DNA from: Edaphochlamys debaryana
Taxonomy: Eukaryota > Chlorophyta > Chlorophyceae > Chlamydomonadales
DNA length: 64,000 bases
Assembly (NCBI GenBank): GCA_016858145.1
Contig: JAEHOE010000024.1
Span: forward strand, 248,001-312,000
Direction: 5' to 3'
Position 1 is the first letter of the stretch. The number at the start of each line of letters is the position of its first letter. The translations under genes were made by a program, and so were the position numbers. Positions 23,601-34,198 of this stretch are shown piece after piece. The notes beneath the pieces are model-generated. The model saw nothing but the letters and a program-made list of their open reading frames with translations, did not search any database and was not told the DNA's origin.

Positions 23601-24100
23601 CCGGCAGCTGGCGCTTCCGGCGGCAGCACGTTCGCTAGCGGATCTGCGTCGAGGAATGACTGTATGGCGTACGGCAGCCCGAGGTTGAAGGCCAGCAGCG
23701 GGGAGAGGACGGGCGTGGCGGGGATGTCGATGGGCGAGGATGGGCGCGTGCATGGCGCCGCGCAGACCAGGAGCTCCGCCACCGCGGCCCGCTCTCCGGC
23801 CTCGCTGGCACGCGCCAGAACCCATCCGCCGTGGGTGCACTGCAGGCGCCTAGCGAGGGCTAGGTCGCCGGCAACCCAAGGCTCGTGGGATGGAGGCCAA
23901 GGCGACAGGCGCGTGCCGGGATGAACTCGCACGCGGGAAGCGATCGCGACTCGGTCCACCGCGACTGGCACCGCCTCGGGCTTTGGGGTGCCGCCACCGT
24001 AGAGTACATGCAGGCGCCGGAGCGCCGGGGCAGAGAGCAGCGGACCCGCGGAAGGCAATGCGTCGGGAGGCTCGTCTGCTGCCACCGCCGCAGCTGACAT
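17211..24100 (-). CDS. PEX6: Peroxisome biogenesis AAA ATPase PEX6
   Basis: Twelve exons give 1433 residues: 24100-23106, 22887-22740, 22607-22452, 22032-21826, 21515-21344, 21230-21139, 21032-20142, 19865-19703, 19483-19371, 19081-18979, 18775-18546, 18242-17211. The N-domain includes [13 protein letters not shown]1 has a degenerate Walker A ([10 protein letters not shown], about 526-535; Arg for Lys) and no clear Walker B Glu, as is usual in PEX6. D2 is intact: [19 protein letters not shown] (939-946), [46 protein letters not shown] and [15 protein letters not shown]6 pairs with PEX1 at the peroxisome membrane and pulls ubiquitinated PEX5 back to the cytosol. The protein is longer than animal and plant forms because of Ala/Gly/Pro inserts, including about 200 residues just before the C-terminal segment ending [12 protein letters not shown]. 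Confidence 0.95.
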
Positions 24101-24293
24101 GGCTGCCGTTGTACAGAGTTTTGCTTGTAAGAGAATGCAGTGTGGCAGTCAGGGCCGGGGCTGAGAGGGCGCGGCAACATGCGGGGGCCTGCCATGTCGG
24201 CAAATTCGGTTGTGCCGGCACGCTCCCACCTGTTTCCCTCAAAGCTTACAGCCACATCCGATCCTTACTCGTATCTTGCGGGACCTACTCGTG
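24101..24293. promoter_or_regulatory. 193-bp divergent promoter between PEX6 and the PI31-like gene
   Basis: The start codons of PEX6 (-, 24100) and the PI31-like gene (+, 24294) are only 193 bp apart, so both 5' UTRs and core promoters must lie here or overlap coding sequence. No TATA box is visible. Confidence 0.6.
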
Positions 24294-26134
24294 ATGGCGC
24301 TCGCGCTCGGGGGCAGCGATGAGTATGCCGCAAACGCAGCGCTGGCTTCGCTGCTCTCCAAAGCCTGCCCCAAGCCTTCATTCCTAGCTGCGACAGACGG
24401 CGGGCCATGCCTTTCCCTCGCGCTCCACTGCTTGATGGTAGAAGCCGGGTTTCATCTAGCTGGCGATGGCCGCGCTTCCAAGGGCGACGCGAAATACGTG
24501 CCCCCAAAGGACTGGAACGGCATGTACCTCGACCAGGCAAGCAGGCGGGCGCACGCAACCGCGTGCCGGCCAAACCCTCCAGGGTGGCGGGAGGGACCTC
24601 TCGAGAAGGGCCTGGGCCCAGGCTGGAGTGACGTCAGCGCCTGAGGGCACCTGCGGGGGGCGGGGAAGACCTCGCTGACTTCTGTTCGTTTGGAGAGATA
24701 CAGGCGAGCGTGTAGAGGAGGCGTGTGCTAAGGCTGGCAAGGCCGTCGAGGGCCCTCCTAGGAGTGGCTGGTCCGCCGCAGCACCCCTCGCTTGGCCCCC
24801 CTTCCCCGCCCCACGCCTGCACAAATATTGAGTTTCCGTCACACCCCAACTCATAACTCCTGTCACCTGTCGCCTGTCCCCTCCCTCTGCCGCCCTGCAT
24901 CGCAGTGGATCTTTGAGTACACCACCCCGGGGAAAGCCAACAAGTTCACCCTGCACTGCTCGCTGCAGGTGGGGCGCTGGGTAGTCTTGTACATACGAAG
25001 TGCAGCAATACCGGTAGCATCGAGAGCGCTGGGCTGGGCGGGCACAGCCGGGCATCCTGCATGGGGCTGAGGCGGCATAGCGGACGTGCATGTGCGTTCT
25101 GGGCTGAGAAGCTAGCCTTCGGGACGGGGACTGGGGCTGACGGGCTGGGATATGGAACGCGCTGGGGTATAACTGGGTGGTGCTCGCTGTAATGCTGATG
25201 TTCCCTTGAACACGCTTGAACACGTCTTGGGCACGCTTTGCCTTAATTCGCATGTCCTCCAACGGCTTTGCTTGCCCGCAGAACAAGAGCAAGCGCATGT
25301 ACATCCACGCCTCTGAGGACAGCAATCCGACCAAGTGGGTGACGAGGATCCAAATGGATTGTGCTAATGTGGATGGAGCGATGGACCACCGGCTTCGTGG
25401 GGGTGTAGACGGGTCAAGCACAGGGGTAGCGAGGGTTTGGGGTACCTCTCGCCCTGGAAAGAGATGGAGTCCGGGAAGTGGGGCCCGCACTCTTGAGGGC
25501 CTGAGAACTCGGCATTGCCAGAGTTACAGATCCACACATGAAATGCATACGGCTCACTCCTTTGCATACCACCCAGTCCTTGATTGTCATCCTCCACCTC
25601 GCCCCACCCCCAGCCCACTCGCACTCCACCCTCCGACCCCGTGCACCGCGCCCCACACCGCCCCACGCCCCACCCCTCTCGCCCGCACCTCACGCCCCCC
25701 TCCTCCGACCCCCTGTCCCCCATCGCCGCCCCCTCTCCTCCCTTCCCAGCGTCTGCGTGCTCGGCCTCCAGCTCGACAACTACGTCCCCAACCCCGCGCT
25801 GCTCAAGGCCGGCTGGACGGCGGCCGCGGGCGACGCAGGCGACGCCGCGGGCAACGGCGGCAGCTTCGCGGTCGTGCACTGCCTCAAAATGAAGTCCCTG
25901 TTCACGGAGTACGTCATCACGCCGCTGCTGGCCAACGCGGAGGAGCAGCAGGTGGCGCCGGCGGGGGACGAGGGCGCGGGGGGGGCGCTGGCGGGCATGG
26001 GCGCGGCGGCGCGGGAGGGCTGGGCGGCGTGGCTGTCCAGCCGGCAGGGCACGGTGGCGATGGCGGCCGGCGCGGCGGCGGTGGCGGTCGGCGTGGTGCT
26101 GGTGCTGCGGTACCGAGCCAAGCGCCTGCGGTGA
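24294..26134 (+). CDS. PI31-N (FP-domain)-like protein with C-terminal membrane anchor
   Basis: Four exons (24294-24536, 24906-24968, 25282-25334, 25750-26134) encode 247 residues. The fold pattern follows the N-terminal domain of PI31 proteasome regulators: CLSLALHCLMVEAGFHL, then DWNGMYLDQWIFEYTT, KFTLHCSL, NKSKRMYIHA, CVLGLQLDNYV and FTEYVITPLL. The usual Pro-rich C-terminus of PI31 is missing. Instead an Ala/Gly linker leads to a hydrophobic segment (TVAMAAGAAAVAVGVVLVL) and a basic end (RYRAKRLR), which is the form of a tail-anchored membrane protein. Intron 1 appears to use a GC donor (CAG|GCAAGC); no GT donor keeps the frame. A proteasome link is inferred from domain resemblance only. 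The gene is head-to-head with PEX6, and a peroxisomal or ER location is possible but unproven. Confidence 0.65.
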
Positions 26135-26401
26135 ACGCCTGCGCCGCGTCGCACGGACGGCTGCGCGGAGCGGCGGAGGGAGGCGCACGCGGCGCGGAGG
26201 CTGGGGCACTGTGGAGTCGACAGGCGGCCGCGCCGCCATGGGCACGATAAGGTTGGGGCCAGGACGAGCCAGGCGGGCCGCGGGCCAGCTCAGAGGCTCG
26301 GCGGGCTGACCGGCTGACCAGCTGGGCGGAGGGGACAAGCAGCAGAAGCGCCGTGCCGCTGCGGGTGGCGGCTGGCGAGCGGCGGCTGCGGAGCGTGCCC
26401 C

Positions 26402-26406
26402 TTACA
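26402..26406 (-). terminator. TGTAA poly(A) signal for the GT92-like gene
   Basis: TTACA on the + strand reads TGTAA on the - strand, about 216 bases past the glycosyltransferase stop codon. TGTAA is the usual poly(A) signal of volvocine algae. Confidence 0.6.
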
Positions 26407-26621
26407 GGCCTTAGCCCGGTCGCCGCCCGTCCCTGCCACGGACCGGCGGGGTGGAGGCGGCGCACGGCCCCAGGGATGGTACACACAGCGTGTCCCCAGC
26501 ATCGTGAAGGGGCACCTCCACACCACCCGACCTTCTCTGCGAGCTGCCGAGCCGGCCCTCTCCACCGTGGGATTAGCTTCAAACGCCGCCGCCGCAGGGC
26601 TCCTGGGGGCCACCAGCGGCG

Positions 26622-29600
26622 CTACTTGTCGCCCTTGGAAGAGCTCTTGCTCTTGGAGCTCTTGCTCTTTTTGGAGTCGCTCTTCTTGCCGCGGCCAGTG
26701 CCCACGATCTTGGGCATGGGCGTCCCGCAGAACCTGGCCCTCGTGGCCAGCGCTCCGTCGCACGTGTCCTTGCTGTACCTGTCGTGTGGGGCGAGGGGGG
26801 AGGAGCAGGCAGCGGGTAGGGACGAGAACCCCAACTTGGTGGGGAGCCTCATTGGCTTGGGAGAGGAGCGGGGAGGGGATAGGTGTAGGTGAGCTGCCGT
26901 GGTAGTTAGTGCTCGTGAGGAGGATGCGAGGGGAGAGCTGGATACCGTACGTCATTTCGTCGTTCAGGGGCAAAGCAAGACGCTGTAGGCGCCGCAAGGG
27001 CGCTAACTGGCTGGCGCATGGTCGAGGACTGAACAGGTCATGGGAAACTTGAAGGCGAATGGAAGCATTGTAACGGGGCCCGAGCTTGGAAGCTGCCAGT
27101 CACGGACGCTGCGGTCGGCCGGCTGGCCTGACTCCCAACATGCAACGCGCATGGTGCGTCACAAGTCCTCCATGTGCTCCATCCGAACGTCTCAGCCGCC
27201 GCCCCTCGTGGCCACCGCTGGCCTCCAGCCCGCCCGCTCCCCGCCCTCGACCCGGCCCCCACCCCTCCATCCCCCGCGCCCACTTGTCCATGAGGTTGAA
27301 GTAGTACTTTGGCCGCGTCACGCCCGCGCCCCCGCCGCGCTTCATCTTGTAGTTGAAGTCCTCCAGCGACTTGACCACGTAGTGGAACACCGTGGCGCGG
27401 TCGTGCGTGGAGACCTGGGGTCGTCAGAGGAAGGGAAGGTGCAGGTCGGCAGGGACAAGACAGGGTCTGGTGGGGATCAGGAGACGGGTAGGGAGGGGGC
27501 ACGTGGTGGAACACCGTGGCGCGGGCGTGCGTGGAGAGCTGGGGGCCGGGGGGGGGGCGGGGGGGGGGGGGGGGGTCTTCGACGAGGTTTAAACCGGAGA
27601 GAAAAGGTGTAGCGGGAGCCAGCCACAGGGAGGGGAGGGAAGGGGACGAAGGGGGGACAGGGGGTGATTGTAGGGAGACAGGCGCCCTCGCCGGAAGGGT
27701 TACACCAAACGGGCGGTTGTGTGGGGAGACCTGGGGGCGGGCGCTGGGGGATGCCGAGGACGGGGAGGCAGGCAGGCAGGAGAAAGGGACCCCGACGAGA
27801 CACCTTGGCCCCCACGGCATTCCCACACGTCTGCACACACCTTGTTCCTCCCCCTCTGGATGCGCTCCTTGTGTTCGTTCACCATGTACGGCTCTTGGCC
27901 GTCGGGCCCGGGCGTGGCGTTGAAGATGGCGCGGTGCGGGGAGTACATGGTGGGGCGGAAGCGCGTGTTGGCAAAGGTCTTGAACTGCGGGCAGGGGGGG
28001 GGGGCGGGCGCGGGGCGGGGTGACGCGGGGTGGCGCGGGGTGCGGCGAGCGGGCGAGAGGCTCCTGGCCAGGGGGCCAGGACGACCCTAGCCGGTGCAGA
28101 TAAGCCGCCCAATGCAGTAGTGGATGTCGCTAGAGAAGCCAGCACCGCTTCTAACGACGCGTTGCTGAGCGCCGCGAGCGCCGGGTTCCGATGCCCCATG
28201 CCCCCATGCCATACAAGTAGCCATAGCCATTACTCTCTACCCAGGGCGGCTCCACCAGGCACGGCAGCCAGCTTTCCTTTGCGGCTGCGGCCCAGGCAGC
28301 CCCTCCCAAAGCCCGAGCCATGTCCCCACGTGACCACGTGACCTGCCCACCTGCGTGTTGAACTTGTGGCTGTGCGGGGTGCACTTGGTGAATGCGTCCA
28401 CCACGGGGCTCTGCCTCGCCACGTGGCCGCTGGAGCCCAGCAACACCCAGTAGAAGGACACGCCAGGGAAGGCCTCGTAGTCCTGAGGTGGTGGTGGTGG
28501 TGGTGGTGGTGGTGGTGTGGGGGAGGGAGAGGGAGAGGGAGGGCGTGGAGGGAAGGGAAGAACGTGGGGACTGGCTTACACACGGAAGGGGGGCCAGGCA
28601 GCAGGCACGCCCTGGAGCCCGAAGGCTAGGCTACATACCAAGCCCGCCGCTTGTCACCCGACGCACGCCCTCACGCCCGCACAGGCCCAAGCCGCGTCGC
28701 CCGCTCCCACCTTGAGCAGGTCATTCACGGACGTTACGTTCTGATCGTAGATGACCAGGAACTCGTCAAAGTCTATGAATCCCAGAAAGGTGTGCCGTGA
28801 GCCGAAGCGCTCCACGCAGTCCTTGTATGCCTGGCCCTGTGGGGAGGTGGGGACCGGGGACGGGGAAGGCGTTGAAGAGAGGTGGGAAGGAGTGGGTCAA
28901 GGAGGGCACAGGTCAAGGCAACGCGCAGAGGTCTGGGCGCCGTGACCCGTACGCGCGCTCTGGTGCCGTACCCATTGTGTCCCACACACGGCCGGACAGC
29001 CATGCTCTTGGTGCCGTCCCCTCGTCGCTCCCGTTCAGTCCTTGCCTCCCGGCCCACTCTGACACTGACCATGGCGCTTTCGGCCATGCGTCATAGCGGC
29101 AGAGGTCCATCAGGCAACGGCGGCCTCACCTGAATGGTGGCCATGAATCGGTCAAGGTCCGAGGTGTAGCCCGACTTGAACTTGCGGTGGGCGCCGCTAC
29201 GTGGGTCGGGGCGGGCAGCAAGCATTAGGAAACGGAGGAGCCGAGCCGAGCCAAGGATTCTGATCTTGGATCTAGCAAGCCTGGGCCGGCGGTACTCCTC
29301 ACGAGCAAAGTGTCGAATGCTGTGCCCACCTGAAGTTGATGTACTCCACAAACCCGCTGTCCATGTGCTCCATGAGCGGCTCGCTCAGCGGCACGGTGCT
29401 GTTGTGGTCGTACACGTAGATACGGGAGAAGCCTGCAGTACGGCGTGGGAGTTGAGGAGAGCTGAGGAGAGCTGAGGAGAGCTGAGGAGTTGAGAGTCAG
29501 GCCGCCCAGGCTGGCCTTCCGTGGTTGCTGGATGGACCTCGGCCGTTGCCACCCCACATGCGCCTAGGCACCTGAACCTCTGCCCTCCTCCAACGAGCTC

Positions 29601-30137
29601 CAGCCCGATGCCCCCTGGCTTCCCCATAGCCCCTCAGTCCACCATGAGCTGAAGGGGCCTGCGCGCAGCCAAACCTAGCCAAGCCCTCCCCCTCCTTTGA
29701 CGCCTCCCTCAGACGGTGCGCTGCAGTGCGCAGGCGCCAACGGACCGCATGGTCTGTCCATGCCGGCAGCCCAGGGCCGCACCTCCTTTCAACCCATAGA
29801 CTTGGGGCCACGACGGCCCAGCCTAGCTCTTGGCTTTCCCACGTGCTCTGACTGCTCTCCTGGCTCATTATCCCCCCCTGTTAGTTGATGTCTGCTTACC
29901 TAGGCACTTGTGGTAGTCCACCCACTCCTTGACGTAGCGATTCTCATTGCGCCCAACCACACACAGGGCCGAGTAATCCTTGGACGCTCCCGCTGCCGCT
30001 GTCGCCCCCGCCTCGGCTGCGGCTGCTGTTGCAGCAGAGTTGAAGAGCTGGAATGCAATCAGCAGCCCGGCTGTTAGTGCTACTCGGAGTCCTGTCAAGA
30101 TGCGGGGTTGACACGCTCCTTGTCTTCGTTGTGGCAT
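26622..30137 (-). CDS. GT92-like glycosyltransferase, probable type II Golgi membrane protein
   Basis: Eight exons encode 365 residues: 30137-29900, 29432-29330, 29196-29130, 28836-28711, 28482-28351, 27984-27841, 27414-27284, 26778-26622. A short basic N-terminus and a hydrophobic segment (about 13-32) form a signal anchor. The catalytic part starts SALCVVGRNENRYVKEWVDY, continues IYVYDHNS and SGAHRKFKSGYTSDLDRF, and has the metal-binding type motif FLGFIDFDEFLV (D158, D160). It then runs FPGVSFYWVLLGSSGH and KYYFNLMDK, as in DUF23/GT92 and related plant and algal enzymes. The C-terminus is a Lys/Ser tail (KKSDSKKSKSSKSKSSSK). It probably transfers a sugar, possibly galactose, onto glycans in the secretory pathway; donor and acceptor cannot be read from sequence. 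An upstream in-frame ATG at 30181 would add 15 residues. Confidence 0.8.
27500..27545. repeat. Partial copy of exon 7 edge inside the adjoining intron (GT92-like gene)
   Basis: The stretch containing GTGGAACACCGTGGCGCGG, then CGTGCGTGGAGA, repeats the exon edge at about 27380-27420 with one or two changes, including the bases around the acceptor site. A G-rich tract (27541-27575, ending in 17 consecutive G) follows directly. Confidence 0.7.
28487..28516 (+). repeat. (GGT)10 microsatellite
   Basis: Ten perfect GGT units lie in the intron next to exon 5 of the glycosyltransferase gene, four bases from its acceptor. On the coding strand this is a (CCA) run just before the CAG acceptor. A GAGAGG-rich run follows it on the + strand. 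Confidence 0.95.
29451..29490 (+). repeat. Tandem decamer, four copies
   Basis: Four near-perfect head-to-tail copies of GCTGAGGAGA lie in the first intron of the glycosyltransferase gene; the first copy differs at one base and the last at its final base. Confidence 0.9.
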
Positions 30138-30919
30138 CCGTGCTGAAGATGGACACCGGGTGTGGGTCGTGTAACCACCCATCCTCGCCAGTGCTTCCCC
30201 GTGCACAAGCACCGCGGGGAACCTGCCGCTCCGGGCTCTGTCACAAAGCCGCCAAGAGCTGAAGTGGACCTCAGCAGGTCTCTGTAGAACTGTCACAGGT
30301 GGGGGGGAAGGGGCCGAGTGGATGGACAGTCCCAGGTGAGGGGGTGAAGCGGATGGGCAGGTGTTGCGCCACGACCAGCGGCAGGACCAAATTTCCCAGC
30401 ACCATAGGCTGCCGGCATACCTTGTGGAGCTCCCTGGTCCCAGCGCCCGCTCAGTCTCCAGCTGTGAGCTCGCCGATTGTGCTGCAGCGGTTGCGCCGTG
30501 AAGCGTCGACCCGTCAGCGGTGATCAGTTGGTTGAAGTTAGCTACAGGTAGGCTGTATGTCCCTGCAGCCGGTGTCGTCTTTTGGGGAAAGCTTCCTGGA
30601 GAGCAAGTTCGGCTACTGCAGGGCTGGGTATGCGCAGTCAGGTGATCTGAACTCCGCGTTGTCGCACGTTTGTGCCAGCGTATGCAGCGTGGACAGCTGT
30701 CGAGCCGAACGAGCTCGCTGCATCAGGGATCGGCCCCAGGGGCCTCTGGGCAGCGCTATACAGATACTCGCAGGCCAACAAGACTCTCGCTATATATACA
30801 AGTGCTTGGAACTGGTCAAAGGGCACCGCCGTTCTCAGAGTACCCAAGTCGTTTCTAGGCTCCTTGCACACACGACAAGCCTTCAGTTCAGATTCGCATA
30901 GTACTCAGTTGCCCATATC
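30138..30919. promoter_or_regulatory. Divergent promoter between GT92-like gene and thioredoxin y; TATA element at 30791-30798
   Basis: The 782 bp separate the two start codons. TATATATA at 30791-30798 lies about 120 bp before the thioredoxin ATG and is the best core-promoter element in the window. No coding exon is recognised in this stretch. Confidence 0.6.
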
Positions 30920-32470
30920 ATGGCTCTCCTCGCAACTAGCGGGCGTGTCCCTGTTGCGGGTGCTCGGCGCTCGCCAGCGGCAGGCGCATGCCCCCGCCGC
31001 ATGCTGAGCTCGGCGCCGGCTCGGCTACGCCTTGTGCCCGGTGAGGAGTCAACGGAATCCTGATAACACTGTCGCGCGTTAGCCTTGCTTGGCTGCCGCA
31101 AGCGGTTGGGCAAGTGCTGCCGACTGGGCACACTCCGCCACCGCCCTGACGTTACCCGGCCCTGTCTTGCCCCTGCAGCCCAAGCCCAGAAGCAGCAGTT
31201 CAGCACCTTTGAGGACATGCTCGCGGGCAGCGAGGTGCCCCTCCTAGTGGACTTCTACGCCACCTGGTGAGCGCCGTGTGGCAGGGGTGTTGAGCACGGC
31301 GCAACGTGAGGGCGGGGCTGCGGGCAGGTGCCGGACGCTCTCGAAGCTTCCAGGCCGTCGGCCCGGGCTTGGGATACCTTTTCTCCTGCCCGCCGCGTGC
31401 CAGCATACTTTCCAGCCTCTATGTCCAGGCCAGCCGGCCTTGTGGCGCTCCAGGCGACGCCCTGCAGCCCTTGTGGCGCACACCAACCCCCCTGGTCTCC
31501 ATGCGACTCTCCTGCGCCGCAGGTGCGGCCCCTGCCAGATGATGACTCCCACTCTGTCAGCCATCCAGGCCCGCTACAAGGGCCGCCTGCAGGTGAGCGC
31601 TCGCAGGGCCACGGCGTTGCAGTCGACAGATAACCGATTCCCTTAACCCTTCGTCATTCATGGTGTTGCACCTCCTCCTCTACTATGCTTTAGCATGACG
31701 CGTCGCGCCAAGCGCAACCTCTTGCGCGGCACGTGTCTGTTGCAAGCCAAGCTCTCGCTTACTCTTTCCGTCTGCTGACTCCCCGGAATCTTTCCCTTCA
31801 TCCCGTGTCGCTTCAGGTGGTCAAGATAGACACGGACAAGTACCCCGGCATTGCCAGCACGTACAGGGTGCAGGTGGGCTCAGGGCAGGAGGCAGGAGGA
31901 ATGGGAAACGGGGACAAGGTTACGCGAAAAGCAAGGCCAGCAAAGGCCAGGAAGCAGGGGGCAATCGGGCATGGCGACACCACCCGACGGAGCGCCGGCC
32001 TGCAGGCTAGGCAAAGGGCTGTTTTGGGGAGAGCCATGGGCTGCAGCCTGCTACAGCAAACGCCTCACGCGGGCCCCGCTACCCCACCCACCCACCTTGC
32101 TGCCACCAGGCGCTCCCCACCATCTGCCTCTTCAAGGACGGCAAGCCGGTGTTCCGGTTCGAGGGCGTGCTCAATGAGCCGCAGGTGAGGCGGGGGTACC
32201 GTACATGGGCGCTGCCGATGCGCTGCTAGACATATAGCCCATGTGGGCTCTCCTCCGCTTGCTGCGCCCCGCCCAGTAGACCGCCGGCCCGTCCCCTTTC
32301 CCCGTGGCCCAGCTCCATGCCTGGAGGTCTGATCTAAGCCCTGCGTGACCATACCGTTCGGGCGCTCGACCCAGTACCAACGCTTTCCCCCCGCTCACAC
32401 ACACGGCCCCCTCCCCCAAATGCAACAGCTGGCCGAGCGCCTCGAGTACTACCTCGCCGGACAGAAGTAG
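30920..32470 (+). CDS. TRXY: Chloroplast thioredoxin y
   Basis: Six exons (30920-31040, 31179-31266, 31523-31592, 31817-31873, 32110-32184, 32429-32470) encode 150 residues. The first 40 or so are Ala/Arg/Ser-rich without acidic residues, as in algal plastid transit peptides. The mature part has the thioredoxin fold signature: VPLLVDFYATW, active site WCGPCQMM (C71, C74), KIDTDKYPGIASTYRV and the cis-proline region ALPTICLFKDGK (P115). QFSTFEDMLAGSEVPLLV and the QMM after the active site point to the y type. This type receives electrons from ferredoxin-thioredoxin reductase and serves plastid peroxiredoxins and methionine sulfoxide reductases. It is a complete, normal-length protein. Confidence 0.92.
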
Positions 32471-34090
32471 TAGCGCGGCGGTGGCAGCTGCACCATGGCT
32501 GGCCGCGGCCTGGGCGGCGGCAGCGGCAGTGGCGACTCTGGCGCGCAGGTGTGGGGCCGTAGCCAGTCGCGGACAGCGCCGCGACTGCCACGGCGGAGAT
32601 CGTGAGCGCCCTGTGGCACGGGAGGAGTTATTAGGCTCTTCAATGCTGTGGGGCGATGCTCCCACGGCCGGAGCGGATTCTGGCGACCCGACGATGAGTC
32701 AGCGCCGGTTGGCCGGTGGTCGGCGCCGGTGGCACGGGCACCTGCACGCAGGCAACCGAATGCTCTGCGCCAACGCCGTTGGGAGTGTGGCTGCATCCGG
32801 ATGGGTGCGTGCGGCTAGGTGGGCAGTGGCTGGCGGCGGGAGCGCTTGCCCCTCGCGTGCGGAGCTCCTCGCACTGTGGCAATTCTGCCAGCTTGGGCGG
32901 AGAGAAGTGGGGGTGGTGCCTCCCCAATGCCCCAGCTTCGCCCTGCTGTCTAGTCGGGTGGGACCCCGGCGGGAGCGGCGGTTGCGGAGCGGCGCAGGGC
33001 TGGTAGGCCCTGGCGTGTGAAGGCATCTCGAAAGGAGGGGGTTGACGTAGCTAAGGATCTAGCACGGAGTAAGCGGGGTGGGTTGGATTGGGACGTTCGG
33101 CAGATCGATGGGAGGCTGCATGGTACAAAGCAGTCGAGGTATTCATGCTGAATGACCCTGGCACATTGACGTTTCCAGCGGGGGCTCCTCGTGCTCGGTT
33201 TGGACTCCGTGGCCCGTGGATGAACTGGCAGCATGGCGGTAGGCGGGGCCTCGTGTCCGCACAACGTTGGGGATAAGCGAGCGCAAAGCTCCTGCGTCAG
33301 ATTGAGGCGAGCGTGCATCGTGCATGTGCCGCATTGCAGTGGCAAGAGCGCAAGGGAGCGCTGGGGAAGTGGTAGGCGGCTGGGTGTGACGGGTCCTGGA
33401 GGTCTGGGCGGGAAGGTGTTTGCTGGAGCCATGAACCCCACCTCAAAGGGGTCCTGGGCGTAACTTTTGACCCATGCGGGCGCACAAACTTCTGCAACAC
33501 TAGCGGTGTGGGCTGATTGGAGCACAGCGAGCAGCTAGGCTAGCGTTTGAGGCAGGACGGTGATGAGCCTAGGAGGAGTACCGTTGATGACCGGTCGTAC
33601 CGTACTCGAGAGTCTCGAGGTCGAGACCATGTGCTACGGGAATAGGATTGGAGTGCAAACGGTGCAAGATCCCGCAAGATGGCGTTAAAGGTATCAGAGG
33701 CTCGAGAGAAGGGGCAAGCCTCCTCCCACGATCGCCGCACGCTGTGGGCAAATACTGGCAACATACCATGACCCCTTCCCCACAGTATCTGGCTGCTGGC
33801 CGCCCCCACGAAGAGTTGGCTGATTATGTCGCATGGGATCAGCGCTCTGTGGTGGCTTGAGTGCTGGCGGCAGCAGCTCGTGCAGAAGGGATGCAGAGCG
33901 CCATCAGAAGTCCGCTGCCGAGAAGTGCAGTGTCGAACGGCAGTGCAGGGAGAAGGTCCTGGCGATTGTGGGGCTCTGCGGCATGCTGTGCAGCAGCCAG
34001 CCTTCCATGGCCCCTTGCCCTGATGGACGCCGGGTCAGGGGCGCCGCTCCGAGATAGCATGGGTATGGCGGCCTCCCGCGGAGAGTATAT

Positions 34091-34117
34091 GACAAGGGTG
34101 GCTGCCCGAAGGCAGGA
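34091..34117 (+). repeat. 27-base dispersed repeat with hairpin, copy 2
   Basis: Identical over 27 bases to 16544-16570, with the CTGCC-CGAA-GGCAG hairpin. It lies in the gene-poor region about 2 kb from the kinase stop. Confidence 0.7.
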
Positions 34118-34178
34118 AAAGGGCTGATGAAACTAAAGCTTGTGGCATAGCGGGCTAGGCGTGAGTATATGAATACTC

Positions 34179-34198
34179 TTACAAAGTAGGACAAGCGG
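34179..34198. repeat. Copy of a TTACAAAG..GGACAAGCGG element
   Basis: Eighteen of 20 bases match 54161-54180. On the - strand the element contains TGTAA, so it could also be the distal poly(A) signal of the kinase gene, about 1.95 kb past its stop codon; no nearer TGTAA was seen. Confidence 0.5.

Noticed and set aside
34179..34183. Certain poly(A) signal of the kinase gene
   Set aside because: The TGTAA is in the right orientation but almost 2 kb from the stop and inside a dispersed element, so I list it only as a repeat with a possible role.
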